A stretch of 64,000 nt of DNA from Chloroflexota bacterium (GTDB taxonomy: Bacteria; Chloroflexota; Anaerolineae; Caldilineales; Caldilineaceae): the NCBI GenBank assembly GCA_016861025.1, contig BOKO01000008.1:124001-188000 (forward strand), given 5' to 3'. Positions within the stretch are counted from its first letter, which is position 1; each line of letters starts with the position of its first letter. Positions 20,101-28,365 of this stretch are shown piece after piece. Made by a program: the position numbers and the translations under genes. The notes under the pieces are model-generated. The model worked only from the letters and a program-made list of their open reading frames with translations, had not been told where the DNA came from and did no database searches.

Positions 20101-20518
20101 GGCGCAGGGGCGCTATGCCGAGAGCTGCGCCGCAGCGCCGTCGCTGCTGGCTGGCGCGCTGGTCGGCCTGGGTCGGGTGGCGCTCAGCCAGGGCCAGCCC
20201 TGTGACGCGTTGGCATACTTGCGACAGGCGTTGAGCGCGCCGGTGCGCAGCGCTGCGCTCACCGCCGAGGCGCTGGCGTACGCGGCCGAGGCGCTGCTGC
20301 GGCAAGGCGATCTGACGCAGCCAGTCACGATCTGCGCATTTCTGCTGAGATGGCCGGGCGCAACCTACTGCGTTCAGCAAATTGCACGCACACTGTTGGA
20401 CGAGATTGCAGTCCGCTTGCCGCCAGAAGAGTGGGCGGCGGCGTTGGCGCAAGGGGAACAATGCCGGCTGGAGGACCTGGTGGCGCCGTCAACGTTTCCG
20501 CGTACTGCGGACGCCTGA
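17105..20518 (+). CDS. SARP/AfsR-like regulator: BTAD, NB-ARC-type ATPase and TPR domains
   Basis: 1137 aa cytoplasmic signalling regulator. Order: winged-helix DNA-binding segment (~1-95, LNIVLFGPPRVERDG... ALATLFWP), bacterial transcriptional activation domain (~96-245, LHVDVRRFSAL to YEQCNQVLAAELGVAPAPET), and an NB-ARC/AP-ATPase module with Walker A GPGGIGKT at ~310 and LVLDNYEHLL as Walker B. A long TPR-like helical C-terminus follows. Members usually act as ATP-gated activators of neighbouring genes. It is divergent from the Crp-like gene across ~280 bp. The start has GAGGTG upstream. Its GC-rich, Ala/Leu-heavy coding differs visibly from the lower-GC operon on its left. Confidence 0.9.
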   Translation: MSVLNIVLFGPPRVERDGAEVHFYRGQTLALLAYLAAADRPHARDALATLFWPEQDEQQAHAALRRILYDLGRTIGKGWLAFEDHHMALPAQPGLHVDVRRFSALHARVAAHGHVSNDLCDDCLAALTEAASLYQDDFLTGFTLRGSASFDAWQTLTTESLRLELGAGLEKLAGALLDRGRYDQALPHARRWLALDPLHEASHRLLMRLYAAVGDRAAVIRQYEQCNQVLAAELGVAPAPETIALYRELAPGQRSAPPKLETAAAAQPAAAPPRPNLPPDVTPFIGRKAELRVVAQRLADPHCRLLTIFGPGGIGKTRLAIQAARCETAHYAHGVYFVDLTPVSSAELLSTAILHVLQAPPQAGGELDERLLDFVRDKQMLLVLDNYEHLLSGPEPDRRDGYSLVARLTAAAPQVKLLVTSRVRLNVPQEWLAPLEGLATPPPSPHGANRDENLALFLSGALAGAERVEPAVAGPQPNNSVSAATLRRYSATALFLQCIRRVRPEFRPNAAEAHTIAHICRLLEGAPLAIELAAAWTRFLPLDEIARHLEQGLSLLTSSLRGAPPRQRSIIAAFDQSWRLLTSPERSLLRQLAVFRGGFTRRAAQAVAGADLADLASLADASWLRMTAGGRCVLHELIRQYCADKLEREHLAEAGETADQVRQRHAAYYQSALASLWEEFFRRRGAIPEITPDLGNLLAAWDWSLLHDDPATAWALSCGLGFLADRQGRNQEMARVFELGLARLRADHAARRGDLVVQRGRAAFLVALLANQCERFSRIGQTGDAQACLQEAETALAAAEPDDAQWAEARWFYGRMAAWMRHECGDFAGSMRLFQGLQEEIRAHRVQIWPYGEDSTTIWLTETYELMGFDALALGEYEEARRLATEGMDIAAQHSLPYCRAWVSYPLIGALLSLGQYAQAEETAQRFVSEARAFADDLMLTQATAMLGHAQLAMGRHDAARAAFQQGLAMAQRSGLRVIIVSCLVGLGNLELALGHLPEAQGRYAESCAAAPSLLAGALVGLGRVALSQGQPCDALAYLRQALSAPVRSAALTAEALAYAAEALLRQGDLTQPVTICAFLLRWPGATYCVQQIARTLLDEIAVRLPPEEWAAALAQGEQCRLEDLVAPSTFPRTADA

Positions 20519-20533
20519 TGCGGTTGTAGTCCT

Positions 20534-21076
20534 CTACCGCCATACTGTGGCCTGCACGCTCTCATGCTCTTGAATGAACTGCATGACTTCGGCGTGGGTA
20601 GGGCTGTTCAGCACGCCCGGAAAGCTGGCGCATACCAGCCTCGCAACGGCCGCAGCGTACTGGCTCGTCTGCTCATCGTTCCACTGCCGCAATATCCCGT
20701 AGATGACGCCGGCCCGGAACGAATTCCCAGCGCTGTCTACAACTGCGACGCGATAAGGCTTGAACTGCCTGCAGGGCGCGGCTCTTCTGCCGTACAAGAT
20801 GGCATCGTCTCCTACTGTCAAAACGACCAGTCCCTGGGCGCGCTGCTGGTATGCGGCAAACAGCTCGGATAGCTCCACCCGAGGATAGGCGCGGTTGTGA
20901 AACTCGCCGGAGATGATCACTGCCGCGGCGCCGCTGGCCAGCGCCTGGTCATAAGGGCGATCGATGGACACAAAGGGCACGCCTAGCTCGGTCGCGTAGG
21001 CCCCAACCAGGGCGCTTTCGGCATGAAACGGCGGGTCCACACAGACGATCTGCGTCTCGCTGATGTTGAGCGGCAT
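20534..21076 (-). pseudogene. PfkB-family sugar kinase, N-terminally truncated remnant
   Basis: Contains a PfkB-type C-terminus: AILYGRRAAPC, VAVVDSAGNSFRAGVIYGIL and a final helix, with upstream ribokinase-like strands (GVPFVSIDRP, AAAVIISGE). The canonical anion-hole block DTTGAGDAF is degraded to DSAGNSFRAG, losing the GAGD catalytic aspartate. About 110-120 N-terminal residues of a normal ~290 aa kinase are missing. The left part abuts a broken CPBP gene on the other strand near 21076. Confidence 0.7.
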
Positions 21077-21595
21077 CGTGGCCGTGCTGATGTTGCTGGC
21101 GTATGTGCGCATCAAACTGCCGCCAGGCCTGATCAAGTGGCTGGCGATCGCCATCAGTGCGGCGGCGTTCGGCTACGCACACTTCAACAATCCAGGCGCG
21201 ACGGCGATCACCATGTTCGGCAATGGTCTGGGCGGGCTGATGTACGGCGTTGCCTTCCTGGGCGGGCGCAACATCTGGCTGCCGGTTGGCGTACACTTTG
21301 GCTGGAATTTCTTTCAGGGCGCCATCTTCGCTTCCCGGTCAGCGGCACCATCGAGCATAGCCTGATCATCCAGGAGACAGTCGGCGCCGATCTGTGGACG
21401 GGTGGTGCGTATGGCCCAGAAGCCGGGCTGATCGGCATGACGTCGCGCTTCGTGGTCATCGCCCTGCTGCTCGCCTACCTGCACTGGCGCAGCCAGCGAC
21501 AAGGGACGATCAAGAGCCTGGATTTCCCCATCAAGATTTACGACAACCCGTCGCGACGGGAACAGGAAACGCTTCAGGCTGTTGGCGGGGCGTGA
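21077..21595 (+). pseudogene. CPBP (CAAX-like) intramembrane metalloprotease, truncated and frameshifted
   Basis: One frame gives FGYAHFNNPGATAITM and VGVHFGWNFFQGAIF, the histidine-bearing motifs 2 and 3 of the CPBP/Abi family. It then breaks at ~21331-21335. The next frame continues PVSGTIEHSLIIQ through ADLWTGGAYGPEAGLIG and a last transmembrane helix to 21595. One missing G in the IFGFP region explains the shift. The N-terminal part, including the EE motif, is absent. The gene is dead or recently decayed. Confidence 0.75.
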
Positions 21596-21607
21596 CGGAA
21601 TAGCCAA

Positions 21608-21706
21608 CTGACCGCGCCCTTCGATATACAGTCGATGGAGCACGGTCAGTGGCTGGTTGCCATTGCGGCTACCCTACCCCTCCCGTCGATTTACACGAGA
21701 CCCTGA
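21608..21706 (+). pseudogene. Vestigial tail of an M48-like gene
   Basis: Translates as LTAPFDIQSMEHGQWLVAIA and a few more codons to a TGA. It is closely similar in DNA and protein to residues ~273-290 of the M48-like protein at 6553-7539 (LTAPFDTQPMGRFQRLVAFS). No upstream part is present. It is a remnant of a second copy. Confidence 0.6.
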
Positions 21707-21729
21707 CCTGAGCAGGGCGTCGAGCAACG

Positions 21730-24700
21730 TCAGTCGGCGGCATCCGTGACTGCGATTCGGTTGTCATCAGGCGCCTTATCGATCAGCTTATGCAGGGGAT
21801 CGATTCCAGCGGCTACTGGCAACGTATCCACCGTGATCGTCAGCGTCGTTTGGCTGCCAGAGAAGGGATGCTTCATCAGGTAAATCAGCTGCCCTTCCGC
21901 ATCGTAGACGCCGACATCGATTTCTTCATCGCGCATCTCCACAGGCGTCTCGTTGCCGACAGCGTCTGACCGCACTTTCTCGGTAAGGAACGTCAGAGAC
22001 ACCTCAAACTGTCCATCCGCGAGTTGCCTCACGGTCGCAGATACGGCTTTGTTGTTGTACAACGTGACAGTCTCAAACAGGTCGGTAATCAGATACTGAT
22101 ACTTTTCAGGAGTCGCCTGGCGCAACGCGGCGATTAAGTCCTTCCCGGTTGGATAGGGCGGCGCCGTGGCATGATCCTGCACAAACTGCGCCAGGACGCG
22201 ATTCACGACATCCTCGCCGAGATAATCTTGCAGGGCGTACATCACCAGCCCCCCCTTCTCGTAGACGAGATGATTGGCGCCCATTTTCGTCTCCACCAGC
22301 GGTGTGTCTGCCTGGCTCCGGTTCTGCAGATAGGTGTTCAAGTTGCTGCGTAGCGCCATGCCCAGACCGGTTGTTCCGAATTCGCGCGCATAGACCTGAT
22401 TGGCGGTATATTCGGACAGGGATTCGGTCAGAATTTGGCTGCCAGGCACAGCCGGCGAGATATGCACCTGATGCCCCCACCACTGGTGAGCCACCTCATG
22501 CGCGGCGTACCGAAAGGCTGTGTTGAGCGCCGTCGGATCGTTGTCAACCACCTTCGTCAGGAAAGCGAGTTTTTCGCCCATGTTGATCTGTCCGCCCGCG
22601 TGGCTGAGCGCTTCACTCACATAAGGCGTTTCCACAATGCGGAGCGACTTGTTGGGATAGGGACCGAAGTGTTGGGCAGCATAGTCCAACCCTTGTTTGG
22701 CGCCCGCCAGAATATGTTCCACATTGTAAGCGTGTCCCGGATGATAATAGACCTCGACCGGGATGCCCTGCCATTCGTCGCGCAGCACCTCATAGCGTCC
22801 TGAAAGGAAGGGAACCATTTTCTGAACCGGCGTCTGGCTTCTGTACTCAAAATAGCGACGATTCCCTTCAGTCCATTCGCGCACCATCTCGCCGGAAGTG
22901 AAGATGATCTGGTCGGACGCCGTGCTGAGAATGGCAGAGTATTGCACCAGGTCGGTGTCGGGGTGATTGGAATTGAACTGGGAGGCTCTGGCTTGCTCCG
23001 CAGCGGGATCGAGGGGAGGAAGTCCTTCTTGGTCCCTTGTCTGAGGGTTTGTCAGCAACAGGCGCGCCAATCCCACCTGCGGCAGAAAATCAGTGCTCAA
23101 GAACGAAGCGCCGTTCGCCAGGTAACCGCCAAAATCGCCGGTGCCTGCTTGAAAGCCGGCTGGGGGACGCCGCACCAGATCAAAGTTGGCTTCGATGGTC
23201 GCTCCTGGTTCTAGTGGAGTGCTCAAGGGGAACGCGTAGACATTCATGCCGGGGTACTGAACCCCCTGCTGGCCCGCAACACCCTCCACGGTGACTTCGT
23301 TCACCTGAACCGATCCGGGGATGTTGATCAGGATCGTGTCGATCGGCGCCTGTGTCTGGTTTTGCAGGGTGTAGGCGCCTTTGACGGCAAAACGGGAATC
23401 TTCCTCAGGATACAGATCACCCTGGAGGCTGATCTCGGTGATCTTAGGTTGGGCGTCGCGCAGATGACCGTAGGCTTTCTCGTAGGCGACGAGCTGCGGG
23501 ATCGCTGCGGCAATCGATGTGCCGCCGTTGAGAACCTGCGTGTTGTAGTAAATCCAGCCGCCCAGCAGCAAAGCCGATGCCGCGCTCACAGCCATCACTG
23601 CCTGCATGGGGCGGGTCAAGCGTTGCCGGGCAATGCTCCAGCGTTGTTGGAATCGGGTGTCCACGCCTCGCACCCAGAACAGCGCCGCAACACAGAGCAA
23701 GAAGACCGCAATCGCCAGCCAGTATGCCTGGAACCAGCGCACCGGCTCCAACATCGAACCGTAGCCACTGATGTCACTGTAATAGGACTGAGGTCTGAAG
23801 CCATATTGCAGCAGACGTGCATTTCTGAAGATAGGCACGGCGTCGCCTGCAAGGAACAACATCACCAGCAGCACGGACAGGAAGTATCCCAGCAACTTCT
23901 GGTTCACCAGGACCTGAATGGTGAGCGCGAGAACGGCGATCAACAGCAAATCCACCAGCGTAATCGTGAACAGACCAATGCCATACACGCCCAGGTTGTA
24001 ATGGGTGTAGCCGCTGACAGTCTGGGCAGCCAGCGCGCCCACTGTTAACAACACCAGCGTAAGCGCCAGGAGCAGCGCCACCGCCAGCCATTTCCCCACG
24101 ACAAAAACCCAACTGAGGGTTGGCAGCGAATCGATCAACGGGTCGACTTGCGCATCGCGCTCTCGCCAGACCAAATCGCCGACCAAAAACACAATCAGCA
24201 GGGGCGCAATAAAGCGCAGCAACAAACTCAGCCCGTCAACCACAACTTCTGTGGTGGGCAGCACAGGCATGCCGCCGCCGCTGCTGAGAACCTGTGTCAT
24301 CAGAAACCCGGTTGCAATCACGCTGATTGCCAGGATGGTGAGCACAAGTGGATTCCCGATCAGGCGCTTAAGGTCAAACATCGCAATGCGCCAAACCTGA
24401 CCAAATTGAGCGCCGGCGCCGTAGTCGAGATGTGCGGCTGGAATCTCCGGTACGGTGACGCCAGCTTTGAAGACCCCAGCGGTGGGCGACTGCACGGTGG
24501 GTGCAGCCGCGGCGCTATCGCCGTCCTTCTTCCGAGACATCCGGCGTTCCACCCAGTTCAACAGTCGCTCCAGCCAGCGGGGTGTACTGTCCTGCCCCGA
24601 GAAGCTGAACTGTCGCCATACCCAAGCCATCCAGATGATACTCACTGCCAGGTAGAGCAGGCGCGATGCCCAAATCACCGGCGCGAAAGGGACAGTCAAC

Positions 24701-25485
24701 GTATTTTGCTCAACCTTTGTCCAATACTGCACCACATACTCGATGGCGCTGGCGCCTAAAGGATTGACCAGGACGGTTAGAAACCCGCCAGCATTGAACA
24801 GGCTGACCAGCGATTCCAGGACAAACTGCAAGATCAGAATAACAACAAACCCCAGATAACCTGCCAGCGGGCGGCGGGTTAGCAATCCCGCCCCAAAACT
24901 CAGCAAGCCAAAGATGACAAGATTGGGAATCACCAGATAGAGATAGGGCTGCAGAAAGGGAAGGAGACCGAATGCGCCAATCGAAGCTGGATTCATCCAG
25001 GGCAGCGCCTGCCCCACCAGCAATCCCAGCCCTAACCCCGACGCGATAAACACGCAGATCACGAAACTGGCGATCCAGCGTCCCACCCCAAACTGCCACT
25101 CCTTGAGCGGGGTGGTGAAGAGCAAGCCATCCATGTTGCTGGAAAAATCTTTGGTGGCGCGTTCAGCAAAAATGCCGACAGCCAAAACGATCAAAAACAG
25201 ATTGGCGACGCCGAATATTCGCATAATCTGCAGCGGCGCATTGGCATAGGGCGCCAGTTCGCCCGGTCTTGGCGTGAGGCCCATGGCGCTGCGGATCGCC
25301 GGGAAGAACAGCAGATCGCTGCCGAGTCCGAGCATCACCAGCACCCCTACGATCAAGAAGGCCCCAAAAGCAATCACCGGAAACCGGCCGCGCAGGCTGT
25401 CTCGCAGCTCAAAACGGATGATCTCCCCAACAGGTTGCCAGGGGGAAAGGTGAGTAGGCTGGCGCGTGGATGACTGAGTGATCAT
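21730..25485 (-). CDS. ABC-2 type permease fused to an M1-family aminopeptidase
   Basis: 1251 aa. The first ~640 residues hold two sets of about six transmembrane segments like ABC-2 permease halves. A further segment (~655-675) anchors an extracytoplasmic M1 metallopeptidase domain. This has GGQINMGE in place of the GAMEN motif, zinc motif HEVAH (His996/His1000) and the downstream TESLSEY glutamate. The family predicts zinc-dependent N-terminal peptide cleavage coupled to, or regulated by, an exporter. The ATPase gene lies immediately upstream (33 bp) in the same orientation. AAAGG lies upstream of the ATG. Confidence 0.9.
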   Translation of the reverse strand: MITQSSTRQPTHLSPWQPVGEIIRFELRDSLRGRFPVIAFGAFLIVGVLVMLGLGSDLLFFPAIRSAMGLTPRPGELAPYANAPLQIMRIFGVANLFLIVLAVGIFAERATKDFSSNMDGLLFTTPLKEWQFGVGRWIASFVICVFIASGLGLGLLVGQALPWMNPASIGAFGLLPFLQPYLYLVIPNLVIFGLLSFGAGLLTRRPLAGYLGFVVILILQFVLESLVSLFNAGGFLTVLVNPLGASAIEYVVQYWTKVEQNTLTVPFAPVIWASRLLYLAVSIIWMAWVWRQFSFSGQDSTPRWLERLLNWVERRMSRKKDGDSAAAAPTVQSPTAGVFKAGVTVPEIPAAHLDYGAGAQFGQVWRIAMFDLKRLIGNPLVLTILAISVIATGFLMTQVLSSGGGMPVLPTTEVVVDGLSLLLRFIAPLLIVFLVGDLVWRERDAQVDPLIDSLPTLSWVFVVGKWLAVALLLALTLVLLTVGALAAQTVSGYTHYNLGVYGIGLFTITLVDLLLIAVLALTIQVLVNQKLLGYFLSVLLVMLFLAGDAVPIFRNARLLQYGFRPQSYYSDISGYGSMLEPVRWFQAYWLAIAVFLLCVAALFWVRGVDTRFQQRWSIARQRLTRPMQAVMAVSAASALLLGGWIYYNTQVLNGGTSIAAAIPQLVAYEKAYGHLRDAQPKITEISLQGDLYPEEDSRFAVKGAYTLQNQTQAPIDTILINIPGSVQVNEVTVEGVAGQQGVQYPGMNVYAFPLSTPLEPGATIEANFDLVRRPPAGFQAGTGDFGGYLANGASFLSTDFLPQVGLARLLLTNPQTRDQEGLPPLDPAAEQARASQFNSNHPDTDLVQYSAILSTASDQIIFTSGEMVREWTEGNRRYFEYRSQTPVQKMVPFLSGRYEVLRDEWQGIPVEVYYHPGHAYNVEHILAGAKQGLDYAAQHFGPYPNKSLRIVETPYVSEALSHAGGQINMGEKLAFLTKVVDNDPTALNTAFRYAAHEVAHQWWGHQVHISPAVPGSQILTESLSEYTANQVYAREFGTTGLGMALRSNLNTYLQNRSQADTPLVETKMGANHLVYEKGGLVMYALQDYLGEDVVNRVLAQFVQDHATAPPYPTGKDLIAALRQATPEKYQYLITDLFETVTLYNNKAVSATVRQLADGQFEVSLTFLTEKVRSDAVGNETPVEMRDEEIDVGVYDAEGQLIYLMKHPFSGSQTTLTITVDTLPVAAGIDPLHKLIDKAPDDNRIAVTDAAD

Positions 25486-25518
25486 GACTGAATCAACCTT
25501 TCTGAAAGTAGTGCTGCG

Positions 25519-26454
25519 CTAGATCGCCGACGGCTCTGCCTCAAGAACGCTTGGCCGCAACGCCGGGATCTCTTTCATCACACAGAAATAAACATCTTCC
25601 AGATCGGGTTCGACCGCCTCGAATCCTGCGCCGGGTGCGGTTTCGCTGTAGACGCGGGCAATGATGTCGCCGATAAAAAAGCGGGTGGAGAGCACCTGAT
25701 ACTTGTCTTCGTAGGCAGGAAGTTGATCGCGCTTCAGGCGAATTCTCCACACCTTGCCCGACAGTTGCTGCATCATGTCCATTGGCTGTCCGGTTGCGCG
25801 GATTTGACCAGCAATCAACACGGCCATCTGGGGGCAAAGCTCGCTGACATCCTCCACGATGTGGGTGGAAAGGATGATCGCGGCGCGCTCGGAGATTTCG
25901 CTCAACAGATTGAGGAAGCGCACCCGTTCCGCCGGGTCGAGACCAGCCGTTGGTTCATCCACAATCACCAGGCGGGGATCGCCCAGCAGCGCCTGGGCAA
26001 TGCCGAAGCGCTGCCGCATCCCACCAGAAAAACCGCTGACGGCGCGCGTGCGGGCGTCATACAGGTTCACTTGCTGGAGGAGATGCTTGACCACTTCCTT
26101 CCGTTCTTTGCTGTTGGCAAGCCCCTTCAACGCCGCAAAGTGCGTGAGCAGGTCTTCTGCCGACACCCCCGGATACACGCCGAAGTATTGTGGCAGGTAA
26201 CCTAGCACCTGGCGCACCTTCACTTTCTCTTCCAAAACGTTAATATCGCCCCATTGAATTGTGCCCTCCGACGCTTCTTGAAGCGTGGCGATGGTGCGCA
26301 TAAGGCTAGATTTGCCGGCTCCATTCGGGCCAAGCAAGCCAAACATCCCCATGGGGATGTCCAGGTTCACACCATTCAGCGCCTTGAAGCCGTTGGGATA
26401 GGTTTTTGTGAGGTTGCGAATCTGAATCGAGTTATTCGCCAGGTCTGCACACAT
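25519..26454 (-). CDS. ABC transporter ATP-binding protein (partner of the permease-peptidase)
   Basis: About 311 aa. Walker A GPNGAGKSS, Q-loop YLPQYFG, signature FSGGMRQR, Walker B LVIVDEPTAGLD and H-loop STHIVED are all present. The ~90-residue C-terminal extension (RLKRDQLPAYEDKY to DLEDVYFCVMKE) is typical of ABC-2/drug-resistance-type ATPases. It supplies ATP hydrolysis to the following permease. The start is uncertain: ATG at 26454 gives MCADLANNSIQIRNLTK; ATG at 26493 adds 13 residues; neither has a well-spaced ribosome binding site. Confidence 0.9.
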   Translation of the reverse strand: MCADLANNSIQIRNLTKTYPNGFKALNGVNLDIPMGMFGLLGPNGAGKSSLMRTIATLQEASEGTIQWGDINVLEEKVKVRQVLGYLPQYFGVYPGVSAEDLLTHFAALKGLANSKERKEVVKHLLQQVNLYDARTRAVSGFSGGMRQRFGIAQALLGDPRLVIVDEPTAGLDPAERVRFLNLLSEISERAAIILSTHIVEDVSELCPQMAVLIAGQIRATGQPMDMMQQLSGKVWRIRLKRDQLPAYEDKYQVLSTRFFIGDIIARVYSETAPGAGFEAVEPDLEDVYFCVMKEIPALRPSVLEAEPSAI

Positions 26455-26525
26455 AGTTGAAGAATCTACTCCTGATCTTGTCAAACGTCGCATCTTTCCA
26501 ATTCTCAGCGTCGATTGCGGTAGAT

Positions 26526-28136
26526 TTAGTTGCCGCGATTGGGCGTCACCGTGGCGAGGAACGCCTCGACGTCCGCCGCACGCGCTTCCACGAAGTCGAT
26601 CAATTCCTGCACGGCGGCGTCATACTCTTCCTGGCTCATGTCCTGCGTCGCCACCGGCGCCAGCAGTTCGGCGTGGGCGCGGATCTTTGCGATCACGGCA
26701 TCCGGCGCCAGCACGGTGGCGGCGTTTTCCGCCAGCAGATCGACATAGCGCTGCCGGTAGACTGGGTCGTCCAGCAGGAAGCGAATGAGCGGCCAGGCGT
26801 CAGTAATGTCGGCCTTGTCGAGCGAGAGGAGGGGCCGCATCATCTCGAGAAACGTCATGTTGTGATCCCACGAGAACCAGGTCAGCCTGCCAGTGGCCGG
26901 GTCGTTGTAGAGATAGAAGTTGTGATAGGCAGCACCGTAGGTGTCAGTATGACCGACGACGGCGGCAACGCCAAGCCACTCCAGGAAGCCGTCCACATCG
27001 AAGATTGCCTCCAGGTCGGTGCGCCAGGCGGCGGGATCGGTGATGCGCGTCTCGGCATGAAGAACGTCATAAAGCGTCCGGATGTCGCTCCAATCTGCCG
27101 CCTTCTCGTTGTTCTTCTTTTGGAAGGAGTCCTCGAGCAGATGCGCATCCTGCACCGCCAGCGATGCGCCCCAGCCTTCGCCTTCGTAGATGTTGCCGTC
27201 GTCGCTGCCGAAGTGGCTGGGGACGCCGGTGTCGTCCACCACCTCGACCATCGTGTAGAGACCGAGGCGCACCGGGCCTTCGCCATAGTCGAGCACGATC
27301 TCATACGGCGCGGTGCGCAGCGAAGGCAGCCCCGCCGCGTCAAGCAGTTCGTAGACCAGCGTATCGCGCATGGCGGCGGGGTCTTCATGGTTGTTGGCAA
27401 GCGAGAGCTGCTTGAAGCCAAAGAAACGCTGATTCTTGATCTCCGGGAAGTCGTCCTCGAACTGGTCGAAGTCAAACTTGAAGGGCAGGCGCATCTCGCC
27501 CAGCAACCACGGCATACTCAGCGACGTTGCGCCCTTGTAGCGCACGCCGACATGCGTCCATTCCTGCCCCTGGAAGGTGATGGTGGCCGGAACCCACATG
27601 GGCGAGCGGGCGAAGACCATCTGTTCTTTGGGGGCGGGAGCGGCGTCAGTCGCCGTCCCTGTGTCGGTCGCCGTGGCAGGAGGTGCGGCGGCGGCGCGTT
27701 CGGCAGCCCCTGCCGCAAAGAGTTCCATCAGCAGCTTGTCCCGTTCTTCTTTCGTCAGATCGGGGCCGGCGGCGAGCATTCCCTGGCGAATCGGGAGTTG
27801 CAGCGCGTAGATGTCCTCCATATCCGCCTGCATCGCTGCCCAGTCATCGGGCGCAATCGTGATCGTGAGCGTGTTGACGGCGTCGATGGGGAAGACGACA
27901 TCGTAGTTCGGGTCGACGTCGTTGCTGTGCGTCGCTTCCGTCCAGCCGGCCGGGCGTGCGTTGTCGTCGGCGGCTGGCGCCGCGGCTTCGGGTGTTGTTG
28001 CTGCGATGGGAAGTGCGTCCGGAGCGCGCTGCACATCGGCGCTCAGCAAAGCGCAGCCCGCCAGCAGGGTAGCCGCCGTCGTCAGCGCAGCCAGATTCAG
28101 GGCGATGGTAGAAGTTCGTAAAAGTGCGTCGAGCAT
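26526..28136 (-). CDS. CotH-like lipoprotein
   Basis: 536 aa. Lipobox LLAGC places the lipidated cysteine at residue 28, so it is probably an exported lipoprotein. The CotH domain follows: a TLTITIAPDDWAAM strand, HVGVRYKGATSL, FKQLSLANNHEDPAAMRD, a central ELLDAAGLPS segment and WFSWDHNMTF. In the family, CotH proteins are atypical kinases that phosphorylate secreted proteins or bind spore-coat or adhesin partners; targets here are unknown. An Ala/Pro/Thr-rich linker (~35-65) and a low-complexity insert (~145-170) are present. GGAG lies eight bases before the ATG. It shares a 33-bp upstream element with the solute-binding gene. Confidence 0.85.
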   Translation of the reverse strand: MLDALLRTSTIALNLAALTTAATLLAGCALLSADVQRAPDALPIAATTPEAAAPAADDNARPAGWTEATHSNDVDPNYDVVFPIDAVNTLTITIAPDDWAAMQADMEDIYALQLPIRQGMLAAGPDLTKEERDKLLMELFAAGAAERAAAAPPATATDTGTATDAAPAPKEQMVFARSPMWVPATITFQGQEWTHVGVRYKGATSLSMPWLLGEMRLPFKFDFDQFEDDFPEIKNQRFFGFKQLSLANNHEDPAAMRDTLVYELLDAAGLPSLRTAPYEIVLDYGEGPVRLGLYTMVEVVDDTGVPSHFGSDDGNIYEGEGWGASLAVQDAHLLEDSFQKKNNEKAADWSDIRTLYDVLHAETRITDPAAWRTDLEAIFDVDGFLEWLGVAAVVGHTDTYGAAYHNFYLYNDPATGRLTWFSWDHNMTFLEMMRPLLSLDKADITDAWPLIRFLLDDPVYRQRYVDLLAENAATVLAPDAVIAKIRAHAELLAPVATQDMSQEEYDAAVQELIDFVEARAADVEAFLATVTPNRGN

Positions 28137-28273
28137 AGTTGTCTCCTGATTTCACATTGTTCAGCCAGGTATCTTTTTCATACCTGGGGGACGCGCATTT
28201 GCCACCGGCCGGCGCTTTCATCGCTGGCGGGTGGCAAATGTGCAATATCGGCACGATACCAAAGAACGATGGT
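28137..28273 (-). promoter_or_regulatory. Structured 5' leader of the CotH gene
   Basis: Between the 33-bp element and the CotH start lie two stem-loops: a perfect 8-bp stem with a 7-base loop (28165-28187, ccaggtat/atacctgg), and a longer imperfect one around 28196-28240 (catttgccacc/ggtggcaaatg with a further inner stem). Either could control translation or be part of a dispersed repeat. Confidence 0.4.
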
Positions 28274-28306
28274 GCTGTCTTGAGCAGAAAAATACCAGTT
28301 TTGTGC
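28274..28306 (-). repeat. 33-bp conserved element, copy 1
   Basis: 30 of 33 bases match the copy at 30551-30583. It lies 138 bases upstream of the CotH start codon. The core is ttgagca followed by an A-run and an agttttg block on the plus strand. Confidence 0.6.
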
Positions 28307-28317
28307 AATCAAGCGGT

Positions 28318-28355
28318 CAGGCTTCCCGGAAGCATGGGAGCTTCCGGGAAGCCTG
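28318..28355. terminator. 16-bp perfect inverted repeat downstream of the solute-binding gene
   Basis: Arms 28318-28333 and 28340-28355 pair perfectly, with a six-base loop. It lies ten bases after the stop codon of the minus-strand solute-binding gene, so it is a probable 3'-end or terminator hairpin. No strong U-run. Confidence 0.6.
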
Positions 28356-28365
28356 TCTGACGAGT

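Noticed and set aside
26457..28121. 554-codon plus-strand frame
   Set aside because: Antisense shadow of the CotH lipoprotein gene; His/Arg/Gln-rich with no domain.
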